From assembly GCA_001899285.1 (NCBI GenBank), contig MKWA01000002.1, positions 106,684 through 168,264 of the forward strand: 61,581 bases of DNA, read 5' to 3'. The notes beneath the pieces are model-generated. The model saw only the letters and a program-made list of their open reading frames with translations. It was not told the origin of the DNA and did not search any database. The stretch comes from Rhizobiales bacterium 64-17. GTDB lineage: Bacteria > Pseudomonadota > Alphaproteobacteria > Rhizobiales > Xanthobacteraceae. Below, piece by piece: positions 18,909-28,271 of this stretch (position 1 is its first letter; every line of letters begins with the position of its first letter). Both the position numbers and the translations under genes were made by a program.

Positions 18909-20483
18909 TCAAGCCTCCGCGCCGCTGCGCAGCGGCAAATCAAATGTGCAAATAAGCCCGCTCGGTGCAAAATCCATCATCACCTCGGCTGCGGCATCAT
19001 TCGAGAGCGCGCGGATCAGCCGGCTGCCGAAACCCGTGCGGCGCGGCGCGACGACCGGCGGCCCGCCGGCCTCTTCCCAGCGCAGGTGAATCTTCGCGGG
19101 GTCGTCGCTGACGACCCAGTTCACCTTGACGGTTCCCTCGCTGTTCGACAAGGCGCCATATTTCGCGGCGTTGGTGGCCAGTTCATTGAGCGCCATCACC
19201 AGCGACACCGCCGTCTTCGGCCCGACCCGCACGTCGCGGTTGCCGTCCAGCACATAGCGTGGCGTGCCGGCGCCACGATAGGGCTGCAGCACCCGTTCAA
19301 GGATCGCGCGCAGCGAGGCGCCTTCCCAGTTTCCGTCGGTGAGCAGGTTGTGGGCTTCGGCGAGCGCGAGAATGCGCGCCTCGAAACCGTGTCGGAAGGC
19401 TTCGGGGCTGTCGCTGTTGCGCAGCGTCTGCGTCGCGATCGACAGCACGATGGCGAGTGTGTTCTTGACGCGGTGATTGAGTTCGGCGAGCAGAAGTTCC
19501 TGATGGCTTTCGAACCGCCGGCGCTCCTCCAGTTCCGCCTGCGCGGACTGCAGCAGGTTGGCGTTGTCTATCGCCACCGCGGCCTGCGCCGCGATTCCGG
19601 CAATCAGCCGCTCGATCCGCTCGTTGAAGATGCCGGGCTTTTCGTGGCCAAAGAACAGCCCGCCGAGCACTGCCCCGGAGCGGGAGATCACCGGCACGGC
19701 GAGATAGCTCACCACGGGGAGGTGACCTTTCGGCATGCCGAAATAGGGATCGTTCTTGCCGTAACGGGGATCCAGGCGGATGTCGTCGGAGCGCATGATG
19801 CCGGTGCCGCGGAATGTCGGCTCGAACACTTGCGTGTTTCGCGGCATCGGAAATTTCGAGAACGCTTCACGGGCAACGCCGGAGATCGTGTAGAGCGTAT
19901 AGCTTTCGCCTTGCGCATCGAGAACGTTGTAAAAGAATGCGCCGAATTGCGCGCCGGAGAGCTGCGTCGCGGCGTCGGTGACGATCTGCACGATCGCCTC
20001 GAGTTCGAGGTTGCCGCCGAGCGCCGCGCCGATCTTGTTGAGCAATTCGAGGCTTTCGGATTCCGCGCGCAGGGTTTCCTCGGCGCGCTTGCGGTCCGTG
20101 ATGTCGAGCGACACGCCGATCAGCCGGGTCGGATGGCCTTTGCGGTTGCGTTCCGCGGTGCCGCGCACATTCATCCAGTGCACGCTGCCGTCCGGCCAGA
20201 TCACGCGGTATTCGGCGTCGAGCGCCACGCCGGTGGCGAGTGTTTGCTCGATCAACGCGGCGCGGCCCGGCGCATCGTCCGGATAGATATTCCGGCGCAG
20301 CACGTCCGTCGTGAAAGAGGCTTCCGGTGGCAGGCCCCAATGCGCCTTGAACTCATCGGAAACACGGAAAAGCCCGGTCTGGAGGTCGTGCTCCCAATAG
20401 CCAACGCGACCTGCAGCGAGAACCGCTGCAAGCGGATCAGACTCGGTCGGCTCCAATGGGTCCGGCAATTCCGCAGCGCTCAC
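18909..20483 (-). CDS. PAS-GAF HWE-family sensor histidine kinase
   Basis: A soluble sensor kinase with no membrane segments. It has a PAS domain (about residues 20-140, with [20 protein letters not shown] and a PAC tail [20 protein letters not shown]), a GAF domain (about 165-305), then an HWE catalytic module. The phospho-acceptor is [20 protein letters not shown], the N-box is [18 protein letters not shown], and the family Trp-Glu lies in [13 protein letters not shown] chose GTG 20483, preceded by GGGGAG at a good distance; upstream ATGs at 20528 and 20576 would add 15 or 31 residues. HWE kinases are abundant in rhizobia, often with light or redox sensing. The ligand here is unknown. Confidence 0.87.
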   Translation of the reverse strand: MSAAELPDPLEPTESDPLAAVLAAGRVGYWEHDLQTGLFRVSDEFKAHWGLPPEASFTTDVLRRNIYPDDAPGRAALIEQTLATGVALDAEYRVIWPDGSVHWMNVRGTAERNRKGHPTRLIGVSLDITDRKRAEETLRAESESLELLNKIGAALGGNLELEAIVQIVTDAATQLSGAQFGAFFYNVLDAQGESYTLYTISGVAREAFSKFPMPRNTQVFEPTFRGTGIMRSDDIRLDPRYGKNDPYFGMPKGHLPVVSYLAVPVISRSGAVLGGLFFGHEKPGIFNERIERLIAGIAAQAAVAIDNANLLQSAQAELEERRRFESHQELLLAELNHRVKNTLAIVLSIATQTLRNSDSPEAFRHGFEARILALAEAHNLLTDGNWEGASLRAILERVLQPYRGAGTPRYVLDGNRDVRVGPKTAVSLVMALNELATNAAKYGALSNSEGTVKVNWVVSDDPAKIHLRWEEAGGPPVVAPRRTGFGSRLIRALSNDAAAEVMMDFAPSGLICTFDLPLRSGAEA

Positions 20484-20635
20484 GACACTCCCCGGCCACT
20501 GGCCGGCTCCCCTTCGCCCCAACGCCATGCGGATCGAATAGTTCCGTGTTCTGGGACGATTCCAAAGGGCCGGCAACGCGATATGGTGGGTTGGCCAAGG
20601 CGGGACGTGGTAAAAGGCCGAAAACGAGGCGTAAC

Positions 20636-21283
20636 TTGCAGGATTCTCCCGACAACACCCGGATGCGCTTCCTGCTGGATCTGCGCCGGCGGGGCATCGG
20701 CGACCAGGCGGTCCTGCGGGCGCTCGAAGAAGTGCCGCGCGATGCTTTTTTGCCGGCCGAGATGGCGGCGGTCGCTTATGCCGACCAGGCGCTGCCGATC
20801 GACTGTGGACAGACCATCAGCCAGCCCTTTGTGGTCGCCTACATGACCGAGCAACTGGCGATGCGGCCGCATCACCGTGTGCTCGAGATCGGCACCGGCT
20901 CGGGCTACCAGGCCGCGGTGCTTTCGCGGCTGGCGCATCGGGTGGTCACCATCGAGCGCTACCGGACGCTGGCGGACACCGCGCAGGCGCGGCTGAATGA
21001 CCTCGGCTTCCAGAATGTCGAGGTGATCGCCGGGGACGGGGCGCAGGGTGCGGCGGATCACGCGCCGTTCGACCGGATCATGGTCACCGCCGCAGCCGAC
21101 ACGGTTCCGTCGGCGCTCATCGATCAACTCGCTGTCGGCGGCATGCTGATCGCACCGCTCGGCCCGCCGGACGGCGTGCAACATCTCACCAAGGTTACCA
21201 AAACGGAAACGGGCGAGCAGCGCGCGACGTTGATCCCGGTGCGTTTTGTGCCTTTGGTTGCTGGAAAAGCGCAGCATTTGTAA
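20636..21283 (+). CDS. pcm: Protein-L-isoaspartate O-methyltransferase
   Basis: Pcm repairs isoaspartyl residues using S-adenosylmethionine. The 215-residue product shows the substrate-loop motif [16 protein letters not shown], the SAM-binding [19 protein letters not shown], and [11 protein letters not shown]. The start is probably TTG 20636, preceded by GAGG six bases away; the ATG at 20663 lacks a ribosome site and would truncate the N-terminal helix. The divergent kinase start lies about 150 bases away, so the two promoters share a short region. A second nearby envelope gene (nlpD) follows. Confidence 0.92.
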   Translation: MQDSPDNTRMRFLLDLRRRGIGDQAVLRALEEVPRDAFLPAEMAAVAYADQALPIDCGQTISQPFVVAYMTEQLAMRPHHRVLEIGTGSGYQAAVLSRLAHRVVTIERYRTLADTAQARLNDLGFQNVEVIAGDGAQGAADHAPFDRIMVTAAADTVPSALIDQLAVGGMLIAPLGPPDGVQHLTKVTKTETGEQRATLIPVRFVPLVAGKAQHL

Positions 21284-21396
21284 CGCTGCTGTCGCTGCAT
21301 CGCGATGTCTTAATCCTAACCACTGCTTAAAGGCTTATTTACTCGCTCTGTGTTTACTCGTTTTCGCTGTTTTGTGCGTACGAGTGGGTAACCAAC

Positions 21397-22800
21397 ATGT
21401 CGAGTTTCGCGGGGACGACCGGCAAGCTTCTTAACGGATGCCGACCGACACATCAGTTCACGCGGATCGCCGCTGTGACCATCGCGGCTCTTGCCGTTGC
21501 GGGGTGTTCGGACTCGGCTCGTTTCAGTAACGGCCTGTTTTCGTCGAACTCGCGCGCACCGGCGCCGTCGCAGGCGGACGTGACCGGCTCGACCAATCAT
21601 CAGGCGCGCGTTCCCACCGCCCGCGTCGAAAGCCAGGCGCTCCCGGCGCCGAGCCGCCCCGCGACCGTCGCGGCCGGTACATCGACCGGCGGGCAGGGGC
21701 TTGGCGCCTATCGGCCGTCCACCGACGTCACCGGCTCGGTGCGCAATACGACCTATTCACAGCCGGCCGCCGCGCCGGTCCATACCGGATCGATCCAGGC
21801 CCCGCCGCCGGCACCCACGTCGGGTTGGACCTGGGAAGGCGGCACGCCCGTCACCGTCGGCCCGAACGACAATATCGAGACGATCGCGCGCAAATACGGT
21901 GTCCCGCAGTCCGCGATCATGCAGGCGAACAACATCAAGGATACGGCGCGCGTGCGTCCCGGCCAGCGGCTGGTGATCCCGCGTTATATCGGGCAGGGCA
22001 CTCGCGCCGCCGCGGCGGCTCCGCTTGCCGCGCCGACGATGCAGCAGCATGCCGCGGCGGGTGGTACGGGCTTCACGCACACCGTCGAGCCGGGCCAGAG
22101 CCTGCTCGGCATTTCGCGCCGCTATCACAAGACGGTCGCCGAGATCGCTCACGCCAATAATCTCAAGCCCTATGCGAAGCTCAATGCCGGCGACAAGCTG
22201 AAGATTCCGGGCGCGGCTCCGGCGCAGCGCACCGCTGCCGCGCCGCAAATGCAGATGACGACGCAGACCGCGCCGCAACTCGCGCAGCCGCGCACCGTCC
22301 CGGCGCAAACGCAGACTGTGGCCGCCGCCGAACCGGCGCAGCATGCACGCGTCGCCACCACGGCGGCGCCGGCGGAAGCGCCGGCCCCGAGCGCAACCAA
22401 GTCCGCAGAGGCGGTCGGTGCGATCCCGTCGTTCCGCTGGCCGGCGCGGGGCCGCGTGATCGCCAGCTATGGCTCCAAGCAGAACGGCCAGAACAATGAC
22501 GGCATCAACATCGCCGTTCCCGAAGGCACGCCGGTCAAGGCCGCCGAGGACGGCACCGTCGCCTATTCCGGCAACGAGCTAAAAGGCTACGGCAACCTCG
22601 TGCTGATCCGTCACGCCAACGGCTATGTGTCGGCCTACGCCCATGCCAGCGAGTTGCTGGTGAAGCGCGGCGACACCGTGAAGCGCGGTCAGATCATCGG
22701 CCGCGCCGGTCAGACCGGCAACGTCACGTCACCGCAGTTGCACTTCGAAATCCGCAAGGGTTCGACGCCGGTCGATCCCAATCAGTTCCTGGGTGGCTGA
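21397..22800 (+). CDS. nlpD: NlpD-like lipoprotein: two LysM domains and a degenerate LytM (M23) domain
   Basis: The 467-residue precursor has an N-terminal hydrophobic segment ending in the lipobox LAVAGC (Cys at about residue 35), a Pro/Ala-rich linker, LysM 1 (about 150-195, VTVGPNDNIETIARKYGVP), LysM 2 (about 228-270, HTVEPGQSLLGISRRYHKTV) and a C-terminal M23/LytM domain (about 345-465). The M23 zinc ligands are degenerate: the HxxxD motif reads NNDGINIAVPEGTP and the HxH motif reads SPQLHFEI. This loss is typical of NlpD/EnvC-type amidase activators rather than active endopeptidases. Position after surE and pcm supports NlpD. rpoS does not follow. Confidence 0.87.
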   Translation: MSSFAGTTGKLLNGCRPTHQFTRIAAVTIAALAVAGCSDSARFSNGLFSSNSRAPAPSQADVTGSTNHQARVPTARVESQALPAPSRPATVAAGTSTGGQGLGAYRPSTDVTGSVRNTTYSQPAAAPVHTGSIQAPPPAPTSGWTWEGGTPVTVGPNDNIETIARKYGVPQSAIMQANNIKDTARVRPGQRLVIPRYIGQGTRAAAAAPLAAPTMQQHAAAGGTGFTHTVEPGQSLLGISRRYHKTVAEIAHANNLKPYAKLNAGDKLKIPGAAPAQRTAAAPQMQMTTQTAPQLAQPRTVPAQTQTVAAAEPAQHARVATTAAPAEAPAPSATKSAEAVGAIPSFRWPARGRVIASYGSKQNGQNNDGINIAVPEGTPVKAAEDGTVAYSGNELKGYGNLVLIRHANGYVSAYAHASELLVKRGDTVKRGQIIGRAGQTGNVTSPQLHFEIRKGSTPVDPNQFLGG

Positions 22801-22827
22801 TCGCTGATCCCGTCACATTCGACTTAT

Positions 22828-22860
22828 GTACGGCCGCCGTTTCGGCGGCCGTTGCATTTT
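22828..22860 (+). terminator. Intrinsic terminator after nlpD
   Basis: A 10-base perfect stem (22830-22839 ACGGCCGCCG with 22843-22852 CGGCGGCCGT, loop TTT) is followed by TGCATTTTG. It lies between nlpD and the HAD gene and would separate the two transcripts. Confidence 0.7.
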
Positions 22861-22923
22861 GCGCTTTCCCTTGTGGTCGCGATGCCGCAAGTTTCGGCGG
22901 GGCGCTGAGTACGGGAAGAGCCG

Positions 22924-23664
22924 ATGCCGATCAAAGCGGTTGTTTTTGATGCTTATGGAACGCTGTACGACGTCCAGTCGGTGGTGTCCGACACTGAACG
23001 CGCGTTTCCGGGCAAGGGCGCGCTGATCACCCAGCTCTGGCGGCTGAAGCAACTCGAATATACCTGGCTGCGGTCGCTGATGGACGCCTATGTCGATTTT
23101 CGCGCTGTCACCGAACAATCGCTCGTTTATTCGCTCAACTGTATTGGTGTGACGCCGGAGCGCGCGCAGATCGACGCGCTGATGCAGTCCTATCTGCGGC
23201 TTGCGCTCTATCCGGACGCGAAGGCGACGCTGGCGGCGCTGTCTGGATGCCGCCGCGCGATCTTCTCCAACGGCAGCCCTGACATGCTCGGTGCGCTGGT
23301 GCGCAACAGCGGCATCGACACCATGCTCGACGCCGTCATCAGCGTTGACAGCGGGAAGACCTATAAACCGGCGCGGCGCATCTACGATCTGGTTCGTACG
23401 CAGCTCGATATTGCACCAGCCGATGTGCTGTTCGTGTCGTCCAACAGTTGGGATGCCTGCGGCGCAAAAAGCGCCGGGCTGCGCGTCGCCTGGATCGAGC
23501 GGGTGACGGCGTCGGCGCTTGCCGCCGAACTCAATGCGTCAGCCGAACCCGGACCGGCGGCCATGTTCAAGGCGCTGCGCATGCGGCCGGAGCAACTCGG
23601 CGTGACGCCCGATCACCAGGTGCATGGCCTGAGCGAGTTGATTGGGATCATCGCGAACGGCTGA
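22924..23664 (+). CDS. Haloacid dehalogenase type II (HAD superfamily)
   Basis: The 246-residue protein has HAD motif I AVVFDAYGTLYDVQSV (nucleophile Asp), motif II RAIFSNGSPDMLGALV, motif III Lys in SGKTYKPARRIYDLV, and motif IV VLFVSSNSWDACGAKSAGLR. The FDAYGTL(Y/F)DV opening and the SSNxWDxxGA motif are diagnostic of L-2-haloacid dehalogenases, which hydrolyse 2-haloalkanoates to 2-hydroxyalkanoates. Natural substrate is not certain, since many family members act on other phosphates or halides. It converges with the DUF815 gene (3 bases between stops). Confidence 0.85.
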   Translation: MPIKAVVFDAYGTLYDVQSVVSDTERAFPGKGALITQLWRLKQLEYTWLRSLMDAYVDFRAVTEQSLVYSLNCIGVTPERAQIDALMQSYLRLALYPDAKATLAALSGCRRAIFSNGSPDMLGALVRNSGIDTMLDAVISVDSGKTYKPARRIYDLVRTQLDIAPADVLFVSSNSWDACGAKSAGLRVAWIERVTASALAAELNASAEPGPAAMFKALRMRPEQLGVTPDHQVHGLSELIGIIANG

Positions 23665-23667
23665 CGA

Positions 23668-24657
23668 TCAGGCGGCGGTCAGATGCACGCCGCGCCGCCC
23701 GGCAAGATCCTGGATGTACTGCCACGCGACGCGGCCGGAGCGCGAGCCGCGCGTGTTGGACCATTCCAGCGCCTCGCGTCGCAATTCCTCCGCGTCCACC
23801 GGGATGCGGAAATGCGCCACATAGCCTTCGATCATCGCCAGGAACTCGTCCTGGCTGCATTTGTGGAAGCCGAGCCACAAACCGAATCGGTCGGATAGAG
23901 AGACCTTCTCTTCGACCGCCTCGCCGGGATTGATGGCGGTGGAGCGTTCGTTCTCCATCATGTCGCGTGACATCAAATGGCGGCGGTTCGACGTCGCGTA
24001 GAAGATCACGTTGTCGGGGCGACCTTCGATGCCGCCGTCCAGCACCGCCTTCAGCGACTTGTAGGAGGTGTCGTCGGCATCGAACGAGAGATCGTCGCAG
24101 AACACGATGAAGCGATAAGGATCGGCCGAGCGCGTCAGTGTCATCAGATCCGGCAGCGTTTCGATATCCTCGCGATGGATTTCGATCAGCTTGAGGATGC
24201 CCTCGCGGCCGGCCTTGACCGAAGCGGCGTTGATGGTGGCATGGGACGCCTTGACCAGCGACGACTTGCCCATGCCGCGTGCGCCCCACAGCAGCGCATT
24301 GTTGGCCGGCAGCCCCTTGGCGAAGCGTTCGGTATTCTCCATGAGCGTGTCACGCATGCGGTCGACGCCCTGGAGCAGCGACATCTCGACGCGGTTCACG
24401 CGCGGCACCGGCACCAGACGCGGTCCGGCAGGCTGCCAGACGAAGGCATCCGCTTCGGTGAAATCCGGCTTCAAGGGAGCGGGGGGCGCGAGCCGTTCCA
24501 GCGCCTCGGCAATGCGGGTGAGCACCGCCGGATCGGCGAGCAGGGTGGAATCGCCCTGGCGGGACGCCGGACGCATGGCGGCAGGTTTGGCCGCAGGCTT
24601 CTTCCCGGAGGTTTTGGCGGGGCGCTTCGATTTGGCTTTCGGCATCGCTTTCGGCAT
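23668..24657 (-). CDS. DUF815-family AAA ATPase
   Basis: The protein (329 residues from ATG 24657) has a Lys/Ala/Pro-rich N-terminal tail (first 35 residues, MPKAMPKAKSKRPAKTSGKK), then a DUF815 ATPase: Walker A in LLWGARGMGKSSLVKASHAT, a Walker B-like region in PYRFIVFCDDLSFDADDTSY, and sensor-like VIFYATSNRRHLMSRDM. The family is widespread in proteobacteria but has no established function; an AAA remodelling or loader role is plausible. The open frame extends upstream to 25002 but would run into the yajC coding region, so the start near 24657 (or 24645) is preferred. Confidence 0.85.
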   Translation of the reverse strand: MPKAMPKAKSKRPAKTSGKKPAAKPAAMRPASRQGDSTLLADPAVLTRIAEALERLAPPAPLKPDFTEADAFVWQPAGPRLVPVPRVNRVEMSLLQGVDRMRDTLMENTERFAKGLPANNALLWGARGMGKSSLVKASHATINAASVKAGREGILKLIEIHREDIETLPDLMTLTRSADPYRFIVFCDDLSFDADDTSYKSLKAVLDGGIEGRPDNVIFYATSNRRHLMSRDMMENERSTAINPGEAVEEKVSLSDRFGLWLGFHKCSQDEFLAMIEGYVAHFRIPVDAEELRREALEWSNTRGSRSGRVAWQYIQDLAGRRGVHLTAA

Positions 24658-24773
24658 GGCTTTTAATTTGCCCGAGTCTTCCAGTTCCGCCCGCGTCTTA
24701 GCGGGGCTGTTCCAGCCTCGCAAGCAGGCCGCGGAAGCCGAAAAAATGGCTGATTTGTAATGCCTTGCCAGCG

Positions 24774-24801
24774 TTGCATTTGACCGGACGGCCGCTATAG
24801 T
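24774..24801 (+). promoter_or_regulatory. Candidate housekeeping promoter of yajC-secDF
   Basis: TTGCAT at 24774-24779 and TATAGT at 24796-24801 are separated by 16 bases and lie 58 bases before the yajC start. They resemble sigma-70 type -35 and -10 elements. Seen by eye only. Confidence 0.5.
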
Positions 24802-24858
24802 CCGCGCCAAATCGCAGCCAGCGGCGCCTTTCGTGCCGCCTTTTTCGAGGGTTTTTCC

Positions 24859-25209
24859 ATGTTCATTACGCCGGCCTACGCACAGGGTTCCTTGCTGGGC
24901 GGGGACGGCGGCATGCTGGTCCAGCTCCTGCCGTTCGTGATGATTTTCGTCATCATGTACTTCCTGATCCTGCGCCCGCAGCAGAAGCGCGTGAAGGCGC
25001 ATCAGGAAATGGTCAAGAACGTGCGCCGTGGCGACACCGTCGTCACCTCGGGCGGCCTTGTCGGCAAGGTGACCAAGGTGGTCGACAACGATGTCGTCGA
25101 GGTGGAAATCGCCGACGGCGTGCGGATCCGCCAGATGCGCCAGATGCTCACCGACGTGCGCGCCAAGGGCGAGCCCGCCAAGGACGAAGCCGCCGCGCCC
25201 TCGACCTGA
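24859..25209 (+). CDS. yajC: Preprotein translocase accessory subunit YajC
   Basis: YajC is a small inner-membrane partner of SecDF and YidC. The 116-residue protein has one membrane helix (LLPFVMIFVIMYFLILRPQQ) ending in the family RPQQKRVKAHQEMVKNVRRG, then the soluble VVTSGGLVGKVTKVVDNDVV domain. It is preceded by GAGG and followed by secD after 26 bases. Confidence 0.96.
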   Translation: MFITPAYAQGSLLGGDGGMLVQLLPFVMIFVIMYFLILRPQQKRVKAHQEMVKNVRRGDTVVTSGGLVGKVTKVVDNDVVEVEIADGVRIRQMRQMLTDVRAKGEPAKDEAAAPST

Positions 25210-25235
25210 TGCCCGCGACCGGCCGGTAACGCCCC

Positions 25236-26840
25236 ATGCTCTATTTCAACCGCTGGAAAACGTTGTCGATCCTGCTGACGGCGCTGATCGTGTGCCTGTT
25301 TGCGGTGCCGAACTTCTTTGCGGAATCGACCGTCGACAAGTGGCCGAAATGGGCGCAGCGCCATGTGGTGCTCGGCCTCGATCTGCAGGGCGGCTCGCAT
25401 CTGCTGCTCGAAGTCGACTCCAACGCCGTCCGCAAGGAAAAGCTCGAAACGACCCGCGATGATGTCCGCCGCGTCCTGCGCGAAGCGCGGATCGGCTACA
25501 CCGGGCTCGCCGTGCGCGGCCAGAGCGTTGAAGTGCGGCTGCGCGAAGGCACCGACCAGCAGCAGGCGCTGACCAAGCTGCGCGAGCTGTCGCAGCCGCT
25601 CGGCGGCGTGCTCTCGTCCACCGGACAGCGCAGTCTCGACATCACCACGGAAGCGAACGGCCTCGTGCGTCTGGCGGTGACCGAGCCCGCGATTCAGGAA
25701 CGCATCCGCCAGTCGGTCGATCAGTCGATCCAGATCGTCGAGCGGCGCGTCAACGAACTCGGAACGGTCGAGCCGCTGATCCAGCGCCAGGGCGCCGACC
25801 GCATTCTCGTGCAGGTGCCGGGCCTGCAGGATCCGACGCGGCTCAAGGAACTGCTCGGCAAGACCGCCAAACTCGACTTCCGCATGGTCGACCAGACCAA
25901 CTCGGTGGAGCAGGCGGTGCAGGGCCGCGTGCCCGGCGAGGATGAACTGCTCTACGCGCCACAAAAACAGGGGCGACAGCCTTATCTGATCGAGAAGCGC
26001 GTGCTGGTCTCCGGCGGCGATCTCACCGACGCGCAGCCGGGCTTCGACCAGCGCACCAGCGAGCCGATCGTCAGCTTCCGCTTCAACACCTCCGGCGCGC
26101 GCAAATTCGCGCAGGCGACGCAGGAGAATGTCGGCCGGCCGTTCGCGATCATCCTCGACAACGAGGTGATCTCCGCGCCGGTGATCCGCGAGCCGATCCT
26201 CGGCGGTTCGGGGCAGATTTCCGGCAATTTCACCGTGCAGCAGGCCAACGATCTCGCGATCCTGTTGCGCGCCGGCGCATTGCCGGCGCCGCTGACCATC
26301 ATCGAGGAGCGCACCGTCGGTCCCGGCCTCGGCCAGGACTCGATCGAGAAGGGCAAGCTTGCTTCCTACGTCGGCGCGCTGTGGGTGGTGCTGTTCATGC
26401 TGGTGACGTACGGCCTGTTCGGGCTGTTCGCCAATATTGCCGTGGCGATCAACGTGGCGATGATCTTCGGCGTGCTGTCGCTGCTCAATGCGACGCTGAC
26501 GTTGCCGGGTATCGCCGGCATCGTGCTGACGGTCGGCATCGCGGTGGATAGTAACGTGCTGATCTATGAGCGTATCCGCGAGGAAATCCGCGCCGGGCGT
26601 ACGCCGATCAACGCGCTCGATGCCGGGTTCAGCCGTGCGCTCGCGACCATTCTCGACACCAACATCACCACCTTCATCGCTGCCGCGGTGCTATTCTTCA
26701 TCGGCACCGGCCCGGTGCGCGGCTTCGCCGTCACCTTCGGCGTCGGCATCATCACCACCGTGTTCACGGCCTTCACCGTGACGCGCCTGCTCACCGCCGC
26801 CTGGGCGCGGTGGCGGCGTCCGAAATTCATTCCGATCTGA
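25236..26840 (+). CDS. secD: Protein translocase subunit SecD
   Basis: SecD uses the proton gradient to pull exported chains into the periplasm. The 534-residue protein starts with a membrane helix, then the HVVLGLDLQGGSHLLLEVD motif (D1), the large periplasmic P1 domain (VSFRFNTSGARKFAQATQEN, GRPFAIILDNEVISAPVI), and six helices including GIVLTVGIAVDSNVLIYERI, with the conserved Asp. Full length, typical of the family. secF follows 14 bases downstream. Confidence 0.97.
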   Translation: MLYFNRWKTLSILLTALIVCLFAVPNFFAESTVDKWPKWAQRHVVLGLDLQGGSHLLLEVDSNAVRKEKLETTRDDVRRVLREARIGYTGLAVRGQSVEVRLREGTDQQQALTKLRELSQPLGGVLSSTGQRSLDITTEANGLVRLAVTEPAIQERIRQSVDQSIQIVERRVNELGTVEPLIQRQGADRILVQVPGLQDPTRLKELLGKTAKLDFRMVDQTNSVEQAVQGRVPGEDELLYAPQKQGRQPYLIEKRVLVSGGDLTDAQPGFDQRTSEPIVSFRFNTSGARKFAQATQENVGRPFAIILDNEVISAPVIREPILGGSGQISGNFTVQQANDLAILLRAGALPAPLTIIEERTVGPGLGQDSIEKGKLASYVGALWVVLFMLVTYGLFGLFANIAVAINVAMIFGVLSLLNATLTLPGIAGIVLTVGIAVDSNVLIYERIREEIRAGRTPINALDAGFSRALATILDTNITTFIAAAVLFFIGTGPVRGFAVTFGVGIITTVFTAFTVTRLLTAAWARWRRPKFIPI

Positions 26841-26854
26841 GGAGCGGGGTTTAA

Positions 26855-27886
26855 GTGTCGTCCTATATCCTCATCGGTCTCCTCGGTCTGGTCGCGGTCT
26901 GGAGCGTCGTCGTCCTGTTCTGGGAGCGGATTCCGCACCTGCATATCGTCCCGCCGGATACCAAGTTCGATTTCATCCGCTTCCGCCGCATCAGCTTTCC
27001 GCTGTCGGCGCTGCTGACCATCCTCGCGATCACGCTGTACTTCACCCACGGCCTGAACTTCGGCATCGACTTCCGCGGCGGCACGCTGATGGAGGTGCAG
27101 TCGAAGGGCGGTCCGGCCGATATCGCCGGGATGCGGGCCAAGCTCGGCACGCTGAACCTCACCGAATTCCAGCTCCAGCAGTTCGGCAGCCCCAATGAAG
27201 TGTTGATCCGCATCGCCCAGCAACCGGGTGGCGAGGAGGGGCAGCAGGCGGCGGTGCAGCGCGTGCGCGCCGCGTTCGGCGACAGCGTCGAATATCGGCG
27301 CGTCGAGGTGGTCGGCCCGCGTGTCTCGACCGAGCTTCTGTCCTACGGTCTGGTCGGCATCTTCGTCGCCATCGTCTGTATTCTGATCTATCTCTGGTTC
27401 CGGTTCGAGTGGCAATTCGCGCTCGGCGCGACCATTGCCAACGCGCACGACCTCGTGCTGACGGTCGGCTTCATGTCGGTCGCGCAGGTCGATTTCGACT
27501 TGACCAGCATCGCGGCGCTGCTGACCATTCTCGGCTATTCGCTCAACGACACCGTCGTCATCTACGACCGGATCCGCGAGCTGCTGCGGCGTTACAAGAA
27601 GATGCCGATGCCGGAATTGCTCAACGCCTCGATCAACTCGACGCTGTCGCGCTCGATCGTCACCCATTTGACCGTGACCCTCGCCTTGCTGGCGTTGCTG
27701 ATGTTCGGCGGCCAGGCGATCCACTCCTTCACCGCGACGATGATGTTCGGCGTCGTGCTGGTCGGCACCTATACGTCGGTCTTTATCGCATCGCCGCTGC
27801 TGATTTATCTCGGCGTCGGCGAGAACCGCGAGCATGCGCGCGGCGGCAAGGACAACGCGAAGGACAGCGCGAAGGACGACGACTGA
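26855..27886 (+). CDS. secF: Protein translocase subunit SecF
   Basis: The partner of SecD. The 343-residue protein has LNFGIDFRGGTLMEVQSKGG (the D4 GIDFxGG motif) and the membrane motif LTILGYSLNDTVVIYDRIRE with the conserved Asp and Arg. The start is GTG 26855 with GGAGCGGGG upstream. A charged C-terminal tail (DNAKDSAKDD) ends the protein. The next gene starts 1 base after its stop. Confidence 0.97.
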   Translation: MSSYILIGLLGLVAVWSVVVLFWERIPHLHIVPPDTKFDFIRFRRISFPLSALLTILAITLYFTHGLNFGIDFRGGTLMEVQSKGGPADIAGMRAKLGTLNLTEFQLQQFGSPNEVLIRIAQQPGGEEGQQAAVQRVRAAFGDSVEYRRVEVVGPRVSTELLSYGLVGIFVAIVCILIYLWFRFEWQFALGATIANAHDLVLTVGFMSVAQVDFDLTSIAALLTILGYSLNDTVVIYDRIRELLRRYKKMPMPELLNASINSTLSRSIVTHLTVTLALLALLMFGGQAIHSFTATMMFGVVLVGTYTSVFIASPLLIYLGVGENREHARGGKDNAKDSAKDDD

Positions 27887-27887
27887 C

Positions 27888-28271
27888 GTGGCCGTGTCGC
27901 CGGATACGCCGCATCTGCCGTATCCTGCCGAGATCGACAGCTACGGCAACGGTGGTTTCCGGTTCGCGAACATGTCGCATCGCGGTTCGCTGCTGTGCTT
28001 GCCGGACGGCATCTGGGCCTGGCCCTATACGACGATGGCAGAACTCGATGCCGCGGCGCTGGCCCCGGTGATCGCCCGGCAGGGTGAGATCGATTTCTTT
28101 CTGCTCGGCGGCGGCCGCGATCCGGTGATCATGCCGTCGGCGCTGCGCGCGATGTTGAGCGAACATCGGATCAATGCCGATGCCATGACCACGGGTGCCG
28201 CGATCCGCACCTACAACATCATGCTCGGCGAGCGCCGCCGCGTCGCCGCCGCGCTGATCGCGGTGGCGTGA
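27888..28271 (+). CDS. Mth938/NDUFAF3-like domain protein
   Basis: The 127-residue protein belongs to the Mth938-like (DUF498) fold: IDSYGNGGFRFANMSHRGSL, LDAAALAPVIARQGEIDFFL, LLGGGRDPVIMPSALRAML and NIMLGERRRVAAALIAVA. The human relative NDUFAF3 is a mitochondrial complex I assembly factor whose alphaproteobacterial relatives lie beside secDF. Start is GTG 27888, one base after secF; the frame extends back to 27834 but within secF. Its stop overlaps the next ATG by 1 base. Molecular activity is unknown. Confidence 0.88.
   Translation: MAVSPDTPHLPYPAEIDSYGNGGFRFANMSHRGSLLCLPDGIWAWPYTTMAELDAAALAPVIARQGEIDFFLLGGGRDPVIMPSALRAMLSEHRINADAMTTGAAIRTYNIMLGERRRVAAALIAVA

Noticed and set aside
24658-25002. 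Extension of the DUF815 ATPase to an upstream start at 25002
   Set aside because: The extension would overlap most of the start region of yajC and its promoter and is rich in residues unlike the family.
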